A stretch of DNA of 64,000 bases from Pseudomonadales bacterium (GTDB lineage: Bacteria > Pseudomonadota > Gammaproteobacteria > Pseudomonadales > Azotimanducaceae). Location of the stretch: assembly GCA_017642855.1 (NCBI GenBank), contig JAEPOO010000001.1:2392909-2456908 (forward strand). Direction: 5' to 3'. The notes below the pieces were generated by a model. It had not been told where the DNA came from, searched no databases, and saw nothing but the letters and a program-made list of their open reading frames with translations. Below are positions 9,518-19,204 of the stretch, in pieces. A program made the translations under genes and the position numbers. Within the stretch, counting starts at the first letter, position 1; each line of letters starts with the position of its first letter.

Positions 9518-11370
9518 TAGATCAGCAACCTCTCGACTTTTCGGCCACCGTAAATGAGGTTAACGATCGCCCTCGTACCCATGATGGCCGTGAACATCGA
9601 CGTCACGATGCCGATAGAGAGGGTTACTGCGAACCCTTTTACCGGACCCGTACCGATACTGTAGAGAATGACCGCCACAATAAGCGTCGTCAGATTGGCA
9701 TCAAGGATCGTCACGAACGCTCGCTCGAAGCCTGCGTGTATCGCCTGCTGTGGTGGCAATCCGTTTTTTAGTTCCTCTTTGATACGAGAGAAGATCAAGA
9801 CGTTGGCGTCAACGGCCATACCGACCGTCAGGACAATACCAGCGATACCCGGAAGCGTTAAGGTCGCTGAAAGACTGGACATCACAGCCACCAGCAGGAT
9901 CATATTCGCTGTGAGTGCAATGTTCGCCGCCAGTCCGAATACCTTGTAGTAGACCAGCATGAAGAGCACGACAAGGCCAAGACCAAAGGTCACCGCCAGC
10001 GCCCCCTGGTCGATGTTTTCTGCACCAAGACTCGCACCAACGGTGCGTTCCTCCACAATAAACATATCCGCTGCCAGCGCACCTGCTCGCAGCAAGAGTG
10101 CAAGCTCACGAGCTTCACCCGCCTGCAAACCGGTAATTCTGAAGTTAACACCCAGCGCTGACTGGACTGTGGCGAGGCTGATTACACGTCGAGTGACATA
10201 GGGCTCCGGCTTCAGCACTTCGATGCCGTCCTCGATGACCTTACGATCACGGGTCTTGGTCTCAATAAAGATCACAGCCATGCGACGACCCACATTGTGT
10301 CGGGTCGCGCGGTGCATCAGCTCACCGCCATCACCATCCAGGCGAATGTTCACCTGCGGTAATCCGGAGTCAGGGTCGTAACCGACCTGAGCATCCAGTA
10401 CCCGGTCACCACGCAGAATAATGTCGCGCTCTATTCGGGCACTGAAACCTTCGTAGTCAAACTCCTGGGTAGAAGAACGACTGGCATCCGGCTGCGCTTC
10501 CATCCGGAATTCCAGTGTCGCCACCTTTCCAAGAATGTTCTTAGCTCGAGCCGTGTCCTGAACACCAGGAAGATCCACAACAATTCGGTTTCGGCCAAGG
10601 CTCTGTACCAGCGGTTCTGCTACACCCAACTCGTTAACACGATTACGGATCGCCGTGAGGTTCTGCTGGACCGCAAAGTCCTCCATTTCACGAATCGAGT
10701 TTTCATCAATAGAGATGCGAAGTGATGGTGTCGCCGCACTGGGTTCAATCAAATATTGCGGATAGCGTTCCGCCAGCTTGCGCCGCGCTTTGTCTTCAAG
10801 ATCTTCGTTGCTGAAATTGATTTCCAGCATACCGGGCTCAGGCGACGTGAAAGAGGTATATCGAACGCGATCCTCTCGATCCCGAAACATTCTTTTGATT
10901 TCCTGTTCCAGGCCCTCAGCTCGCTCGCCAATGGCAGCTTCTGTATCCACCTCCATCAGGAAGTGTACGCCACCCCGAAGGTCCAGACCGTACTTCATGG
11001 GCTCACCGCCAATACCAACGAGCCATTCAGGCGTGGTCGGCGCTGAGTTCAAAGCGACGGTGTAGTCATCCGGCAGATCATGTAGGGCGAGCTGGATTTC
11101 GTCTCGCGCGCGCAGCTGAGCTTCATCATCGGGAAAACGAATGAGCCCCCGATTATCCGCAACCTCCGCACCAAAGTAGGCAATGTCTTTTTCATCCAGT
11201 CGCTGGGTAGCTGTATCCATTGCCCTCTGGGTGAATTCGCCATCAGCACTTTCTGTAGAAATCTGCACCGCGAAATCCGGCGGATAGATGTTTGGCATCG
11301 CATAGACGACACCAAGAGTGACGATAAAAAGAACCAGCAGGTTCTTCCAAATGGGGTATCGATTAATCAC
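9517..11370 (-). CDS. secD: SecD, protein translocase subunit
   Basis: RND-like membrane protein of the SecDF-YajC complex. The 617-residue length is normal. It shows the N-terminal helix, the periplasmic signature YGLDLRGGVHFLMEVD, and the membrane block PGIAGIVLTVGMAVDANVLIF. It lies between yajC (6 bp) and secF (1-bp overlap). Confidence 0.97.
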   Translation of the reverse strand: MINRYPIWKNLLVLFIVTLGVVYAMPNIYPPDFAVQISTESADGEFTQRAMDTATQRLDEKDIAYFGAEVADNRGLIRFPDDEAQLRARDEIQLALHDLPDDYTVALNSAPTTPEWLVGIGGEPMKYGLDLRGGVHFLMEVDTEAAIGERAEGLEQEIKRMFRDREDRVRYTSFTSPEPGMLEINFSNEDLEDKARRKLAERYPQYLIEPSAATPSLRISIDENSIREMEDFAVQQNLTAIRNRVNELGVAEPLVQSLGRNRIVVDLPGVQDTARAKNILGKVATLEFRMEAQPDASRSSTQEFDYEGFSARIERDIILRGDRVLDAQVGYDPDSGLPQVNIRLDGDGGELMHRATRHNVGRRMAVIFIETKTRDRKVIEDGIEVLKPEPYVTRRVISLATVQSALGVNFRITGLQAGEARELALLLRAGALAADMFIVEERTVGASLGAENIDQGALAVTFGLGLVVLFMLVYYKVFGLAANIALTANMILLVAVMSSLSATLTLPGIAGIVLTVGMAVDANVLIFSRIKEELKNGLPPQQAIHAGFERAFVTILDANLTTLIVAVILYSIGTGPVKGFAVTLSIGIVTSMFTAIMGTRAIVNLIYGGRKVERLLI

Positions 11371-11376
11371 GGGTAA

Positions 11377-11709
11377 TTAGATGTTCTTGATCGTGCCTTT
11401 GGGCAGCGCCTGCATGACGGCACCCTTCTGGAGCTTCAATTCGACGTTGTCCGCGGCTTCGAACACGATAAATTGTTCTTCCACCTTGGTAATGCGGCCA
11501 ACGAGACCACCGTTGGTAATAATCTCATCACCTTTGGCGAGACCGGCGACCAGTTCGCGATGCTCCTTGGCTCGCTTACTTTGCGGACGCCAGACGATCA
11601 GGTAAAACACGACGGCGAAAGCAACGATGATGAATAGATCCAGCGGCACCGGTCCAGCCGATGGCGCCGCCTCTGCAGCGTGGGCTGCAGGTATCAGAAA
11701 ATCGATCAT
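11377..11709 (-). CDS. yajC: YajC, SecDF accessory subunit
   Basis: Single-pass inner-membrane protein of the SecDF complex. The 110-residue protein begins MIDFLIPAAHAAEA, has one membrane helix (LFIIVAFAVVFYLIVW), then the cytosolic block RPQSKRAKEHRELV and GDEIITNGGLVGRI. Order tgt-yajC-secD-secF is standard. Confidence 0.96.
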   Translation of the reverse strand: MIDFLIPAAHAAEAAPSAGPVPLDLFIIVAFAVVFYLIVWRPQSKRAKEHRELVAGLAKGDEIITNGGLVGRITKVEEQFIVFEAADNVELKLQKGAVMQALPKGTIKNI

Positions 11710-11764
11710 AACTAGGGGCTATTCCTGTAAAAAGCGCGCTATTGTCGCTGATTTAGGGGGCAAA

Positions 11765-13928
<2,164 letters not shown>

Positions 13929-13983
13929 GCGTGGAAACGACCCATTGGGTCCCAGGAAACTGCTTCAGGTTAAATCAGACCGA

Positions 13984-14304
13984 TCAAAAATCCAGCTGAA
14001 ACATCCGCGTCCAGTTGACGAAGTCCTGGCTGTTTTTATCAATGCGAAGACCCACGTAGTGTTTCTCTTCATTGCGACACCAACGGACTTCGCCTTCGAG
14101 ACGATAGCGCACAGATGAGAGATCCAAACGCAGACCGAGAACCGTTTCAATCGGGAAATCAAGATTGCTGGCGACTTTCATCCCGCCTTCAGAGACATCC
14201 ACCGTCCGGCATGCCAGCGAAGTATCATTGAGCGCGGGGTTTCCCGAACACTTGATCACGTCAACCAGCACATCTTCTTCTCTTTCAATCCGATCGAGCC
14301 TCAT
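13984..14304 (-). CDS. PilZ-like domain protein
   Basis: Small single-domain protein that looks like PilZ, a c-di-GMP-binding fold. The second PilZ motif is clear: TVDVSEGGMKV (DxSxxG), followed by a beta-rich tail with GEVRWCRNEEKHYVGLRI. The first motif RxxxR is not clean: from the ATG at 14304 the N-terminus is MRLDRIEREEDVLV. A GTG at 14370 would add 22 residues including RRANR, which could supply it. The ATG is chosen because purine-rich sequence precedes it, but the start is uncertain. Whether it binds c-di-GMP is therefore open. It lies upstream of queA on the same strand. Confidence 0.7.
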   Translation of the reverse strand: MRLDRIEREEDVLVDVIKCSGNPALNDTSLACRTVDVSEGGMKVASNLDFPIETVLGLRLDLSSVRYRLEGEVRWCRNEEKHYVGLRIDKNSQDFVNWTRMFQLDF

Positions 14305-14452
14305 TCCCTTCCCGCGGTTTGCCCTTCGCCAGACGAAAAGTTTATCAGTGCCTCCCGGAGACAGCCACACACCGAGCGATCAGACCCCGATTTGCTCACA
14401 ATTTCCATACAAATCAGCTACGCCCTGGTCATCCGCTGACTTTGACACCGGC

Positions 14453-16354
14453 TCAATGTCGCTCCAGCCCCTGCATAGAACCTTCCGCGCGCCACTCTCT
14501 CATCAGTTTGAAAAAAGGGTTAGGACCTTTGCCGTAGCTGGCATTCTGTGCACTTCTGGGATCCGGCTTGCCTTCGTTGTTGTAGTAACCGGGTGTGCAT
14601 GCCGCCTGAAAACTCTCACTGATCCTCGAAAGCCGAATGATTTCCTCTACCCAGTCGTCTTCGGCTTCCTGGGTTGGCTCGATGGTCGTGATGTTTCCTG
14701 ACCGGCACTGCTGCAGGATGTAGCTGATATGACGAGCGGTTTCGTCCATGGAATGCGGGAAGTTAGTGGTGAATCCCGCTTGACCGTTGCTGACAATGAA
14801 GAGATTCGGAAAGCCTCTGGCATGAAGACCATGCAACGTTCTCATCCCGTCTTTCCATTTGTCGCTGAGACGCATCCCATTGCGACCTGTCAGGTCATAA
14901 CCTGCTCGACGGGTATAGTCAGTACCGACCTCAAAGCCCGTGGCAAAGATGATGCAATCGACCTCATATTCCTGGCCGTTGGCAACAATCCCCCTGGGGG
15001 TAATTTCCTCAACCCCTTTACCTTGCGTGTCAACGAGGGTCACACCTTCAAGGTTAAACGTCGGCAAATACTCGTCGTGGAAACAGGGCCGCTTACAGAA
15101 CTGCCGATACCAGGGCTTCAAAGACTCAGCAACGCCAGGGTCGTTAACACATTCTTCGACGCGTGCTCGAACCTGCTCCATCTTCTGAAAATCTGCCAGC
15201 TCCATCAGCCTGGCAATTTCACCTCTATCCAGTCCCTGACCGCGATAGTTTGCCATCGATATCAGGTTCCGAATAATTTCCGTCCAGCCATCTTGCACAA
15301 GGTCTTCTTCGATAACGCCACCGGATGTCAGCGTATTAAAGTTTTCCATGCGCTCACGCTGCCAACCCGGCTTAAGGCTGCCCGCCCATTCGGAGTCCGT
15401 GGGGCGATTGTTGCGAACATCTACCGACGACGGTGTTCGCTGAAAAACATACAATGCTTTGGCCGAAGCACCCAGGTGCGGTATACACTGGACCCCAGTT
15501 GCTCCGGTGCCAATGACAGCAACGCGTTTGTCCGTCAGGTTGGACAGATCACCTTCAGGTCCGCCACCGGTGTACTCGTAGTCCCAGCGCGATGTGTGAA
15601 AGGTATGTCCTCTAAAAGTATCGATACCCCTAATGCCCGGTAATTTAGGCCGATTGAGAGGACCGTTTGACATCACAACAAAACGTGCACGCATCGCATC
15701 GCCGCGATTCGTATGGATCAGCCAGCACGCATCCCTCTCTTGCCAGTCAAGGCCCGAAACTTCTGTCTGAAAGCAGACGTCACGATACAGATCAAAGTGG
15801 CGGGCTATACGTTGGCTATGGGCATAGATCTCTGGGCCCTTCGCATACTTTTCCGTCGGGATGTAGCCGGTTTCCTCCAGCAGCGGCAAATAAATATAGG
15901 CCTCGGTATCACAAGCAGCCCCCGGGTAACGGTTCCAGTACCAGGTGCCACCAAAATCACTGCCTTTCTCAATGATTCGGATGTCTTCAAATCCTGACTC
16001 GCGAAGCCGGGCGCCTGCAATCAGCCCGCCAAAGCCGCCCCCGATTATCACGACGTCGACCTCATCATGAAGGGGGTCACGATTCAATGGCTCCTCTACA
16101 TAAGGGTCGTCCACGTAGTCAGAGAAGTCCCCGTTGACTTCAAGATACTGCTCATTGCCGTCTGACCGTAAACGTTTGTCTCTTTCGATCCGGTACTTCT
16201 CTCGAAGTCCATCAGGATCAAACCCAAGATCATCCGCCGCGGGTGTTGTTGCCATCTCTTCAATCTCATCAATTTCAATCAATATACCCTGCCAGAGTGA
16301 CTCCAAACCAGCGAGATCACTGTGATTCATGGAAAGGTCTACTTTTGAAGTCAT
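14453..16354 (-). CDS. Baeyer-Villiger-type flavin monooxygenase
   Basis: FAD/NADPH monooxygenase expected to insert oxygen into ketones or oxidise related substrates. At 633 residues it has the N-terminal extension seen in large-ring and steroid BVMOs. The FAD Rossmann motif is VDVVIIGGGFGGLIAGARL, the NADPH motif VAVIGTGATGVQCIP, and the BVMO fingerprint appears as FRGHTFHTSRWDYEY, with Asp after the Trp where many members have Pro. A further family block is DCIIFATGFEVGTDY. No adjacent catabolic operon was seen, so the substrate is unknown. Confidence 0.88.
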   Translation of the reverse strand: MTSKVDLSMNHSDLAGLESLWQGILIEIDEIEEMATTPAADDLGFDPDGLREKYRIERDKRLRSDGNEQYLEVNGDFSDYVDDPYVEEPLNRDPLHDEVDVVIIGGGFGGLIAGARLRESGFEDIRIIEKGSDFGGTWYWNRYPGAACDTEAYIYLPLLEETGYIPTEKYAKGPEIYAHSQRIARHFDLYRDVCFQTEVSGLDWQERDACWLIHTNRGDAMRARFVVMSNGPLNRPKLPGIRGIDTFRGHTFHTSRWDYEYTGGGPEGDLSNLTDKRVAVIGTGATGVQCIPHLGASAKALYVFQRTPSSVDVRNNRPTDSEWAGSLKPGWQRERMENFNTLTSGGVIEEDLVQDGWTEIIRNLISMANYRGQGLDRGEIARLMELADFQKMEQVRARVEECVNDPGVAESLKPWYRQFCKRPCFHDEYLPTFNLEGVTLVDTQGKGVEEITPRGIVANGQEYEVDCIIFATGFEVGTDYTRRAGYDLTGRNGMRLSDKWKDGMRTLHGLHARGFPNLFIVSNGQAGFTTNFPHSMDETARHISYILQQCRSGNITTIEPTQEAEDDWVEEIIRLSRISESFQAACTPGYYNNEGKPDPRSAQNASYGKGPNPFFKLMREWRAEGSMQGLERH

Positions 16355-16591
16355 CGTCCTCGACTGAGGGTCACGCTTTTAGACACGATGGTGATGAGTT
16401 TGCGACACTCGCTCAAAGGTGAAGGGGCGCTTACGCTCGCAGCCTATCTTTGCAAACAATTTCAGAATCCCGCAACCGAGCCGTCGCTACCGATTTCCCC
16501 ATGCATCGGCGTCGCCGACGATAGGCGCATCGAATATCGCCCTTTACCAAGTGAAGCACCGAGACCAAAATCGGGTCAGCGACTTCACGGG

Positions 16592-16750
16592 TTAGTCTTG
16601 TTCCATTGACCAGGTTTTGCTGGTCAACCTGGCTATTTCCCACTCCGAAAGTGATTCGAGTTCGATTTCTGGGTTGCGAACGGGGCGCTTCAACTCACTT
16701 TCAGTGTGTTCGAATCTACTTTCGTTTGTTGTCGCCATCGTGGTCGTCAT
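16592..16750 (-). CDS. Possible small acidic protein, 52 residues
   Basis: Unrecognised small ORF. The ATG at 16750 has a good ribosome-binding site, AAGGA, about 8 nt upstream. The translation is acidic and ends with WEIARLTSKTWSMEQD; no signal peptide or membrane segment is present. An 8-bp perfect inverted repeat (TTGACCAG / CTGGTCAA at 16606-16627) lies within its 3' end without a T-run. It is divergent from the GAF-GGDEF gene. It may be chance, but the start context is better than for most random ORFs. Confidence 0.35.
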   Translation of the reverse strand: MTTTMATTNESRFEHTESELKRPVRNPEIELESLSEWEIARLTSKTWSMEQD

Positions 16751-16859
16751 CGTTAGTGTCCTTTTTCGCTCAACAACCAGGATGCAAGGGTAATGCCAAA
16801 AAGAAACGCCCGACCAACGCCTACGCTTCGCGATCAGGACCCGAAAAAGTCAACCGTAA

Positions 16860-16872
16860 TCGCAAATTGCAA
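16860..16872. promoter_or_regulatory. LuxO-box-like palindrome upstream of GAF-GGDEF gene
   Basis: TCGCA-AAT-TGCAA, one mismatch from the TCGCA-N3-TGCGA pattern shared by the EPS island. No sigma-54 promoter was found between it and the downstream gene. Confidence 0.4.
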
Positions 16873-16925
16873 TGTCTTGATCATAAATTTCATCCACTTT
16901 TGCCAAAATGTAGATTCAGACACCC

Positions 16926-16931
16926 TATAAT
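16926..16931 (+). promoter_or_regulatory. Possible -10 element of GAF-GGDEF gene
   Basis: Perfect TATAAT 35 bp before the favoured start. TTGCCA occurs upstream but with a 20-bp spacer, longer than usual, so the promoter may be weak or activator-dependent. Confidence 0.4.
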
Positions 16932-16965
16932 CATCTCGGTCAAACATTCTATTGAGCGCACACGT

Positions 16966-18150
16966 TTGAAAGAGCCAAACACGATCAATTTGTTCGAACA
17001 TCAAGCTTATCGAAGATTGATCGAAGTCAGCTTGGCGATGTCCGTCGAACAAAATCTGGAGAGCCTGCTTAACCAGATTCTCGATGAAGCGAAATCATTG
17101 ACACGATCTGATGGTGGCACCATTTACCTGAAGAACGACCAGGGTAACCTTTCATTCGCTCTTTTGGTCAACGATTCCCTGGGGCTTCAGCAATCGTCGC
17201 TGGGCCTTGAAGCCATTGAATTGCCGGATGTACCCTTGATCAAGGGCAACGGAGATCTGAACCTCGGGAACGTCGCTGCTGCAGCAGCAAATCTGGGTAA
17301 AACCATTGTGATCGATGACGTGTATCAAAATGAGTCTTATGACTTTCAGGGAACACGCCTTTTTGACGAGATGCTCGAATATCGATCTATCTCTTTCCTG
17401 ACCGTGGCGCTGAAGAACTACTACGGTGAATGTATTGGCGTGATGCAGCTCTTGAACGCCCACGACAATGCCGGAAAGGTGAAACCTTTCGACCTAAAGA
17501 AAATTCCGATCATCGAAGCCCTTGCGTCTCTCGCGTCGGTAGCAATCCAGAACCGGCAGAATATCGACCGTGACAAGGCTAACCTGAGCGCTGCTCTCCA
17601 CGACTTGAATCATACAAAAAAAACATTGGAGTCTCTGGAAACCATAGACCAAATAACTGGATTGCATAATCGAAAATACTTTGAAGAAGTGCTTTCCATG
17701 GAATGCCGACGTGCCAGGCGGCAGGGATACGAGATGTCTATTTGTTTCATGCAACTGGACAACTTTGAGCAAATAGGGCGAGACTACGGATCGGACTTCT
17801 CCACCACCGCACTGAATTCGCTGGCAGAAGTGGTCAGCAGCTTTCTACGACGGCCATCAGATTTTCTGGCCCTGTATAACCAAAGCGTTATCGTTGCTCT
17901 GTTGCCATATCTTTCAATGGGAGAGGCATCGGACATTACTGAGAAGATAAGGCAGTCAGTGGAAAACCGGTCATTCATTGCAAGCGGAGACCGAGTTCAA
18001 ATTACCCTGAGTGCCGGCATTGCGACATCCTCAAATTTCGAAGAGCTCGACGAATCAGAATTTGTTCAGCTTTCAAGGAAGGCGCTCACAAAGGCACACG
18101 CTTCAGGTGGAAATAGAATCGAGCAACAAGAAGATGTACGCGAAAGATAG
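16966..18150 (+). CDS. GAF + degenerate GGDEF protein with RxxD site, likely c-di-GMP receptor
   Basis: From a TTG at 16966 the protein has about 394 residues: a GAF domain (about 20-180, beginning near LIEVSLAMSVEQNLESLL) and a GGDEF-fold domain (about 220-390). The GGDEF motif is replaced by NQSVI in LALYNQSVIVALLP, and the first metal Asp is replaced by Gln (MQLDNF, Q263), so cyclase activity is not expected. An RxxD inhibitory-site motif (R296-P-S-D299) is kept exactly five residues before the former GGDEF. This matches the logic of PelD, a GAF plus degenerate GGDEF receptor for exopolysaccharide export. It overlaps the wza-like start by 17 bp. The start is uncertain: TTG at 16990 and ATG at 17038 are alternatives. 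Confidence 0.82.
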   Translation: MKEPNTINLFEHQAYRRLIEVSLAMSVEQNLESLLNQILDEAKSLTRSDGGTIYLKNDQGNLSFALLVNDSLGLQQSSLGLEAIELPDVPLIKGNGDLNLGNVAAAAANLGKTIVIDDVYQNESYDFQGTRLFDEMLEYRSISFLTVALKNYYGECIGVMQLLNAHDNAGKVKPFDLKKIPIIEALASLASVAIQNRQNIDRDKANLSAALHDLNHTKKTLESLETIDQITGLHNRKYFEEVLSMECRRARRQGYEMSICFMQLDNFEQIGRDYGSDFSTTALNSLAEVVSSFLRRPSDFLALYNQSVIVALLPYLSMGEASDITEKIRQSVENRSFIASGDRVQITLSAGIATSSNFEELDESEFVQLSRKALTKAHASGGNRIEQQEDVRER

Positions 18151-19198
18151 ACTGAAAGACCTTACCACCCTTGTTGCGCTGGTCGCCCTTTTCTCGGGAT
18201 GCAGCTCTTATGAGTCATCCGGGGAAGATCCCGTTCAGATTCAAGGCGTGGCCCTCAGTGAACAGGACCAGATTGCGACGGGCGCATTAAACCGAAGAAC
18301 CGTCACAGTTCCACCAATAACTATTGATGACGAAACGGAGCCAGAAAAGGAGTTTCGTGTTGGACCGGACGACGAACTCACCATAAACGTCAATGGCGAG
18401 AGGACGATGGAAGCACTCGTTTTAAGAGTGGACAGTAATGGATTCGTCCAGCTTCCCATCGTAAATCGCATCAATGTCATGGGCAGAACTGTGTCTGAAA
18501 TTCAGGACGCCCTGATCACCGCTTATTCAAAGGAGTTTATTGACCCGTGGGTCGTGGTTTCAATCTCAAAGTATCGCAGCCGTCCTGTTTATGTACTGGG
18601 AGAATTGAAAACGCCCGGTGTGATGCAGTTGGAGCGGCCCACTAACATCATGCAAGCCCTGGGACTGGCGGGCGGCACAACCGAAAGTGCGTACTTAAAA
18701 AGAGCCAGATTGCTAAGAGATGGAAGAATTCTCGCGGTCGACATCGAGGCAATGTTGAACCAAGGTCAGTTCGAGCAAAACATATGGCTTAAATCTGGCG
18801 ATACTATCTTCGTCCCAGGCACGCAGGATCTGACCGTTTACGTACTCGGAGCCGTTGATACTCCAGGTGAGCAACCTTTCCAAAGCGGTATTGGCACACT
18901 TGCGGCGATTTCCAGTGCCGGTGGGGTCATCGGCGGTCAGGCCAGGCTGACTGAGACCAGGATCGTTCGAACACATTCGCCTCTGGAAGGTGAGCTGATC
19001 ACCGTCGATATCGCCAGCGTGTTACGAGGCAAACGACCTGACTTTCCACTGGAACCTGGCGACATCATTTACGTTCCAAATTCTCCGCTGGGTAACTGGA
19101 ACGAAGTTATTGAACAGATTGCGCCGACGTTCCGACTGGTCAGCGATGTACTTGAGCCTTTCGTACAAATTGAATTCCTCATAGAGGAAACGCAATGA
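18134..19198 (+). CDS. Wza-like polysaccharide export lipoprotein
   Basis: Outer-membrane/periplasmic export channel component for EPS. From the ATG at 18134 (354 residues) there is a lipoprotein signal with lipobox LFSGC, which fixes this start over upstream codons. The polysaccharide export (PES) domain begins at FRVGPDDELTINV, followed by SLBB repeats starting RPVYVLGELKTPG and LTVYVLGAVDTPGEQ. The gene overlaps the GAF-GGDEF gene and converges on the co-polymerase gene with 6 bp between stops. Confidence 0.92.
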   Translation: MYAKDRLKDLTTLVALVALFSGCSSYESSGEDPVQIQGVALSEQDQIATGALNRRTVTVPPITIDDETEPEKEFRVGPDDELTINVNGERTMEALVLRVDSNGFVQLPIVNRINVMGRTVSEIQDALITAYSKEFIDPWVVVSISKYRSRPVYVLGELKTPGVMQLERPTNIMQALGLAGGTTESAYLKRARLLRDGRILAVDIEAMLNQGQFEQNIWLKSGDTIFVPGTQDLTVYVLGAVDTPGEQPFQSGIGTLAAISSAGGVIGGQARLTETRIVRTHSPLEGELITVDIASVLRGKRPDFPLEPGDIIYVPNSPLGNWNEVIEQIAPTFRLVSDVLEPFVQIEFLIEETQ

Positions 19199-19204
19199 CT
19201 TCAA

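Larger units (their letters stand above)
16355..16965. other. Long gap between monooxygenase and GAF-GGDEF gene
   Basis: About 610 bp. It holds one plausible 52-residue minus-strand ORF (16592-16750), a LuxO-box-like palindrome (16860-16872) and a TATAAT (16926-16931), listed separately. The remaining plus-strand reading frame upstream of 16966 shows no recognisable domain and is Arg/Ser-rich, so I treat it as non-coding. Confidence 0.5.

Noticed and set aside
16388..16609. 73-residue plus-strand ORF upstream of the GAF-GGDEF gene
   Set aside because: No family match and no convincing start; overlaps the better-supported minus-strand small ORF only at its end.
16606..16965. N-terminal extension of about 120 residues on the GAF-GGDEF protein
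   Set aside because: The extension is Arg/Ser/Pro-rich with no domain, and would be transcribed only from a promoter upstream of the TATAAT at 16926.
16966..18150. Reading this as an active diguanylate cyclase
   Set aside because: The GGDEF signature is NQSVI and a metal Asp is Gln, so catalysis is not expected.
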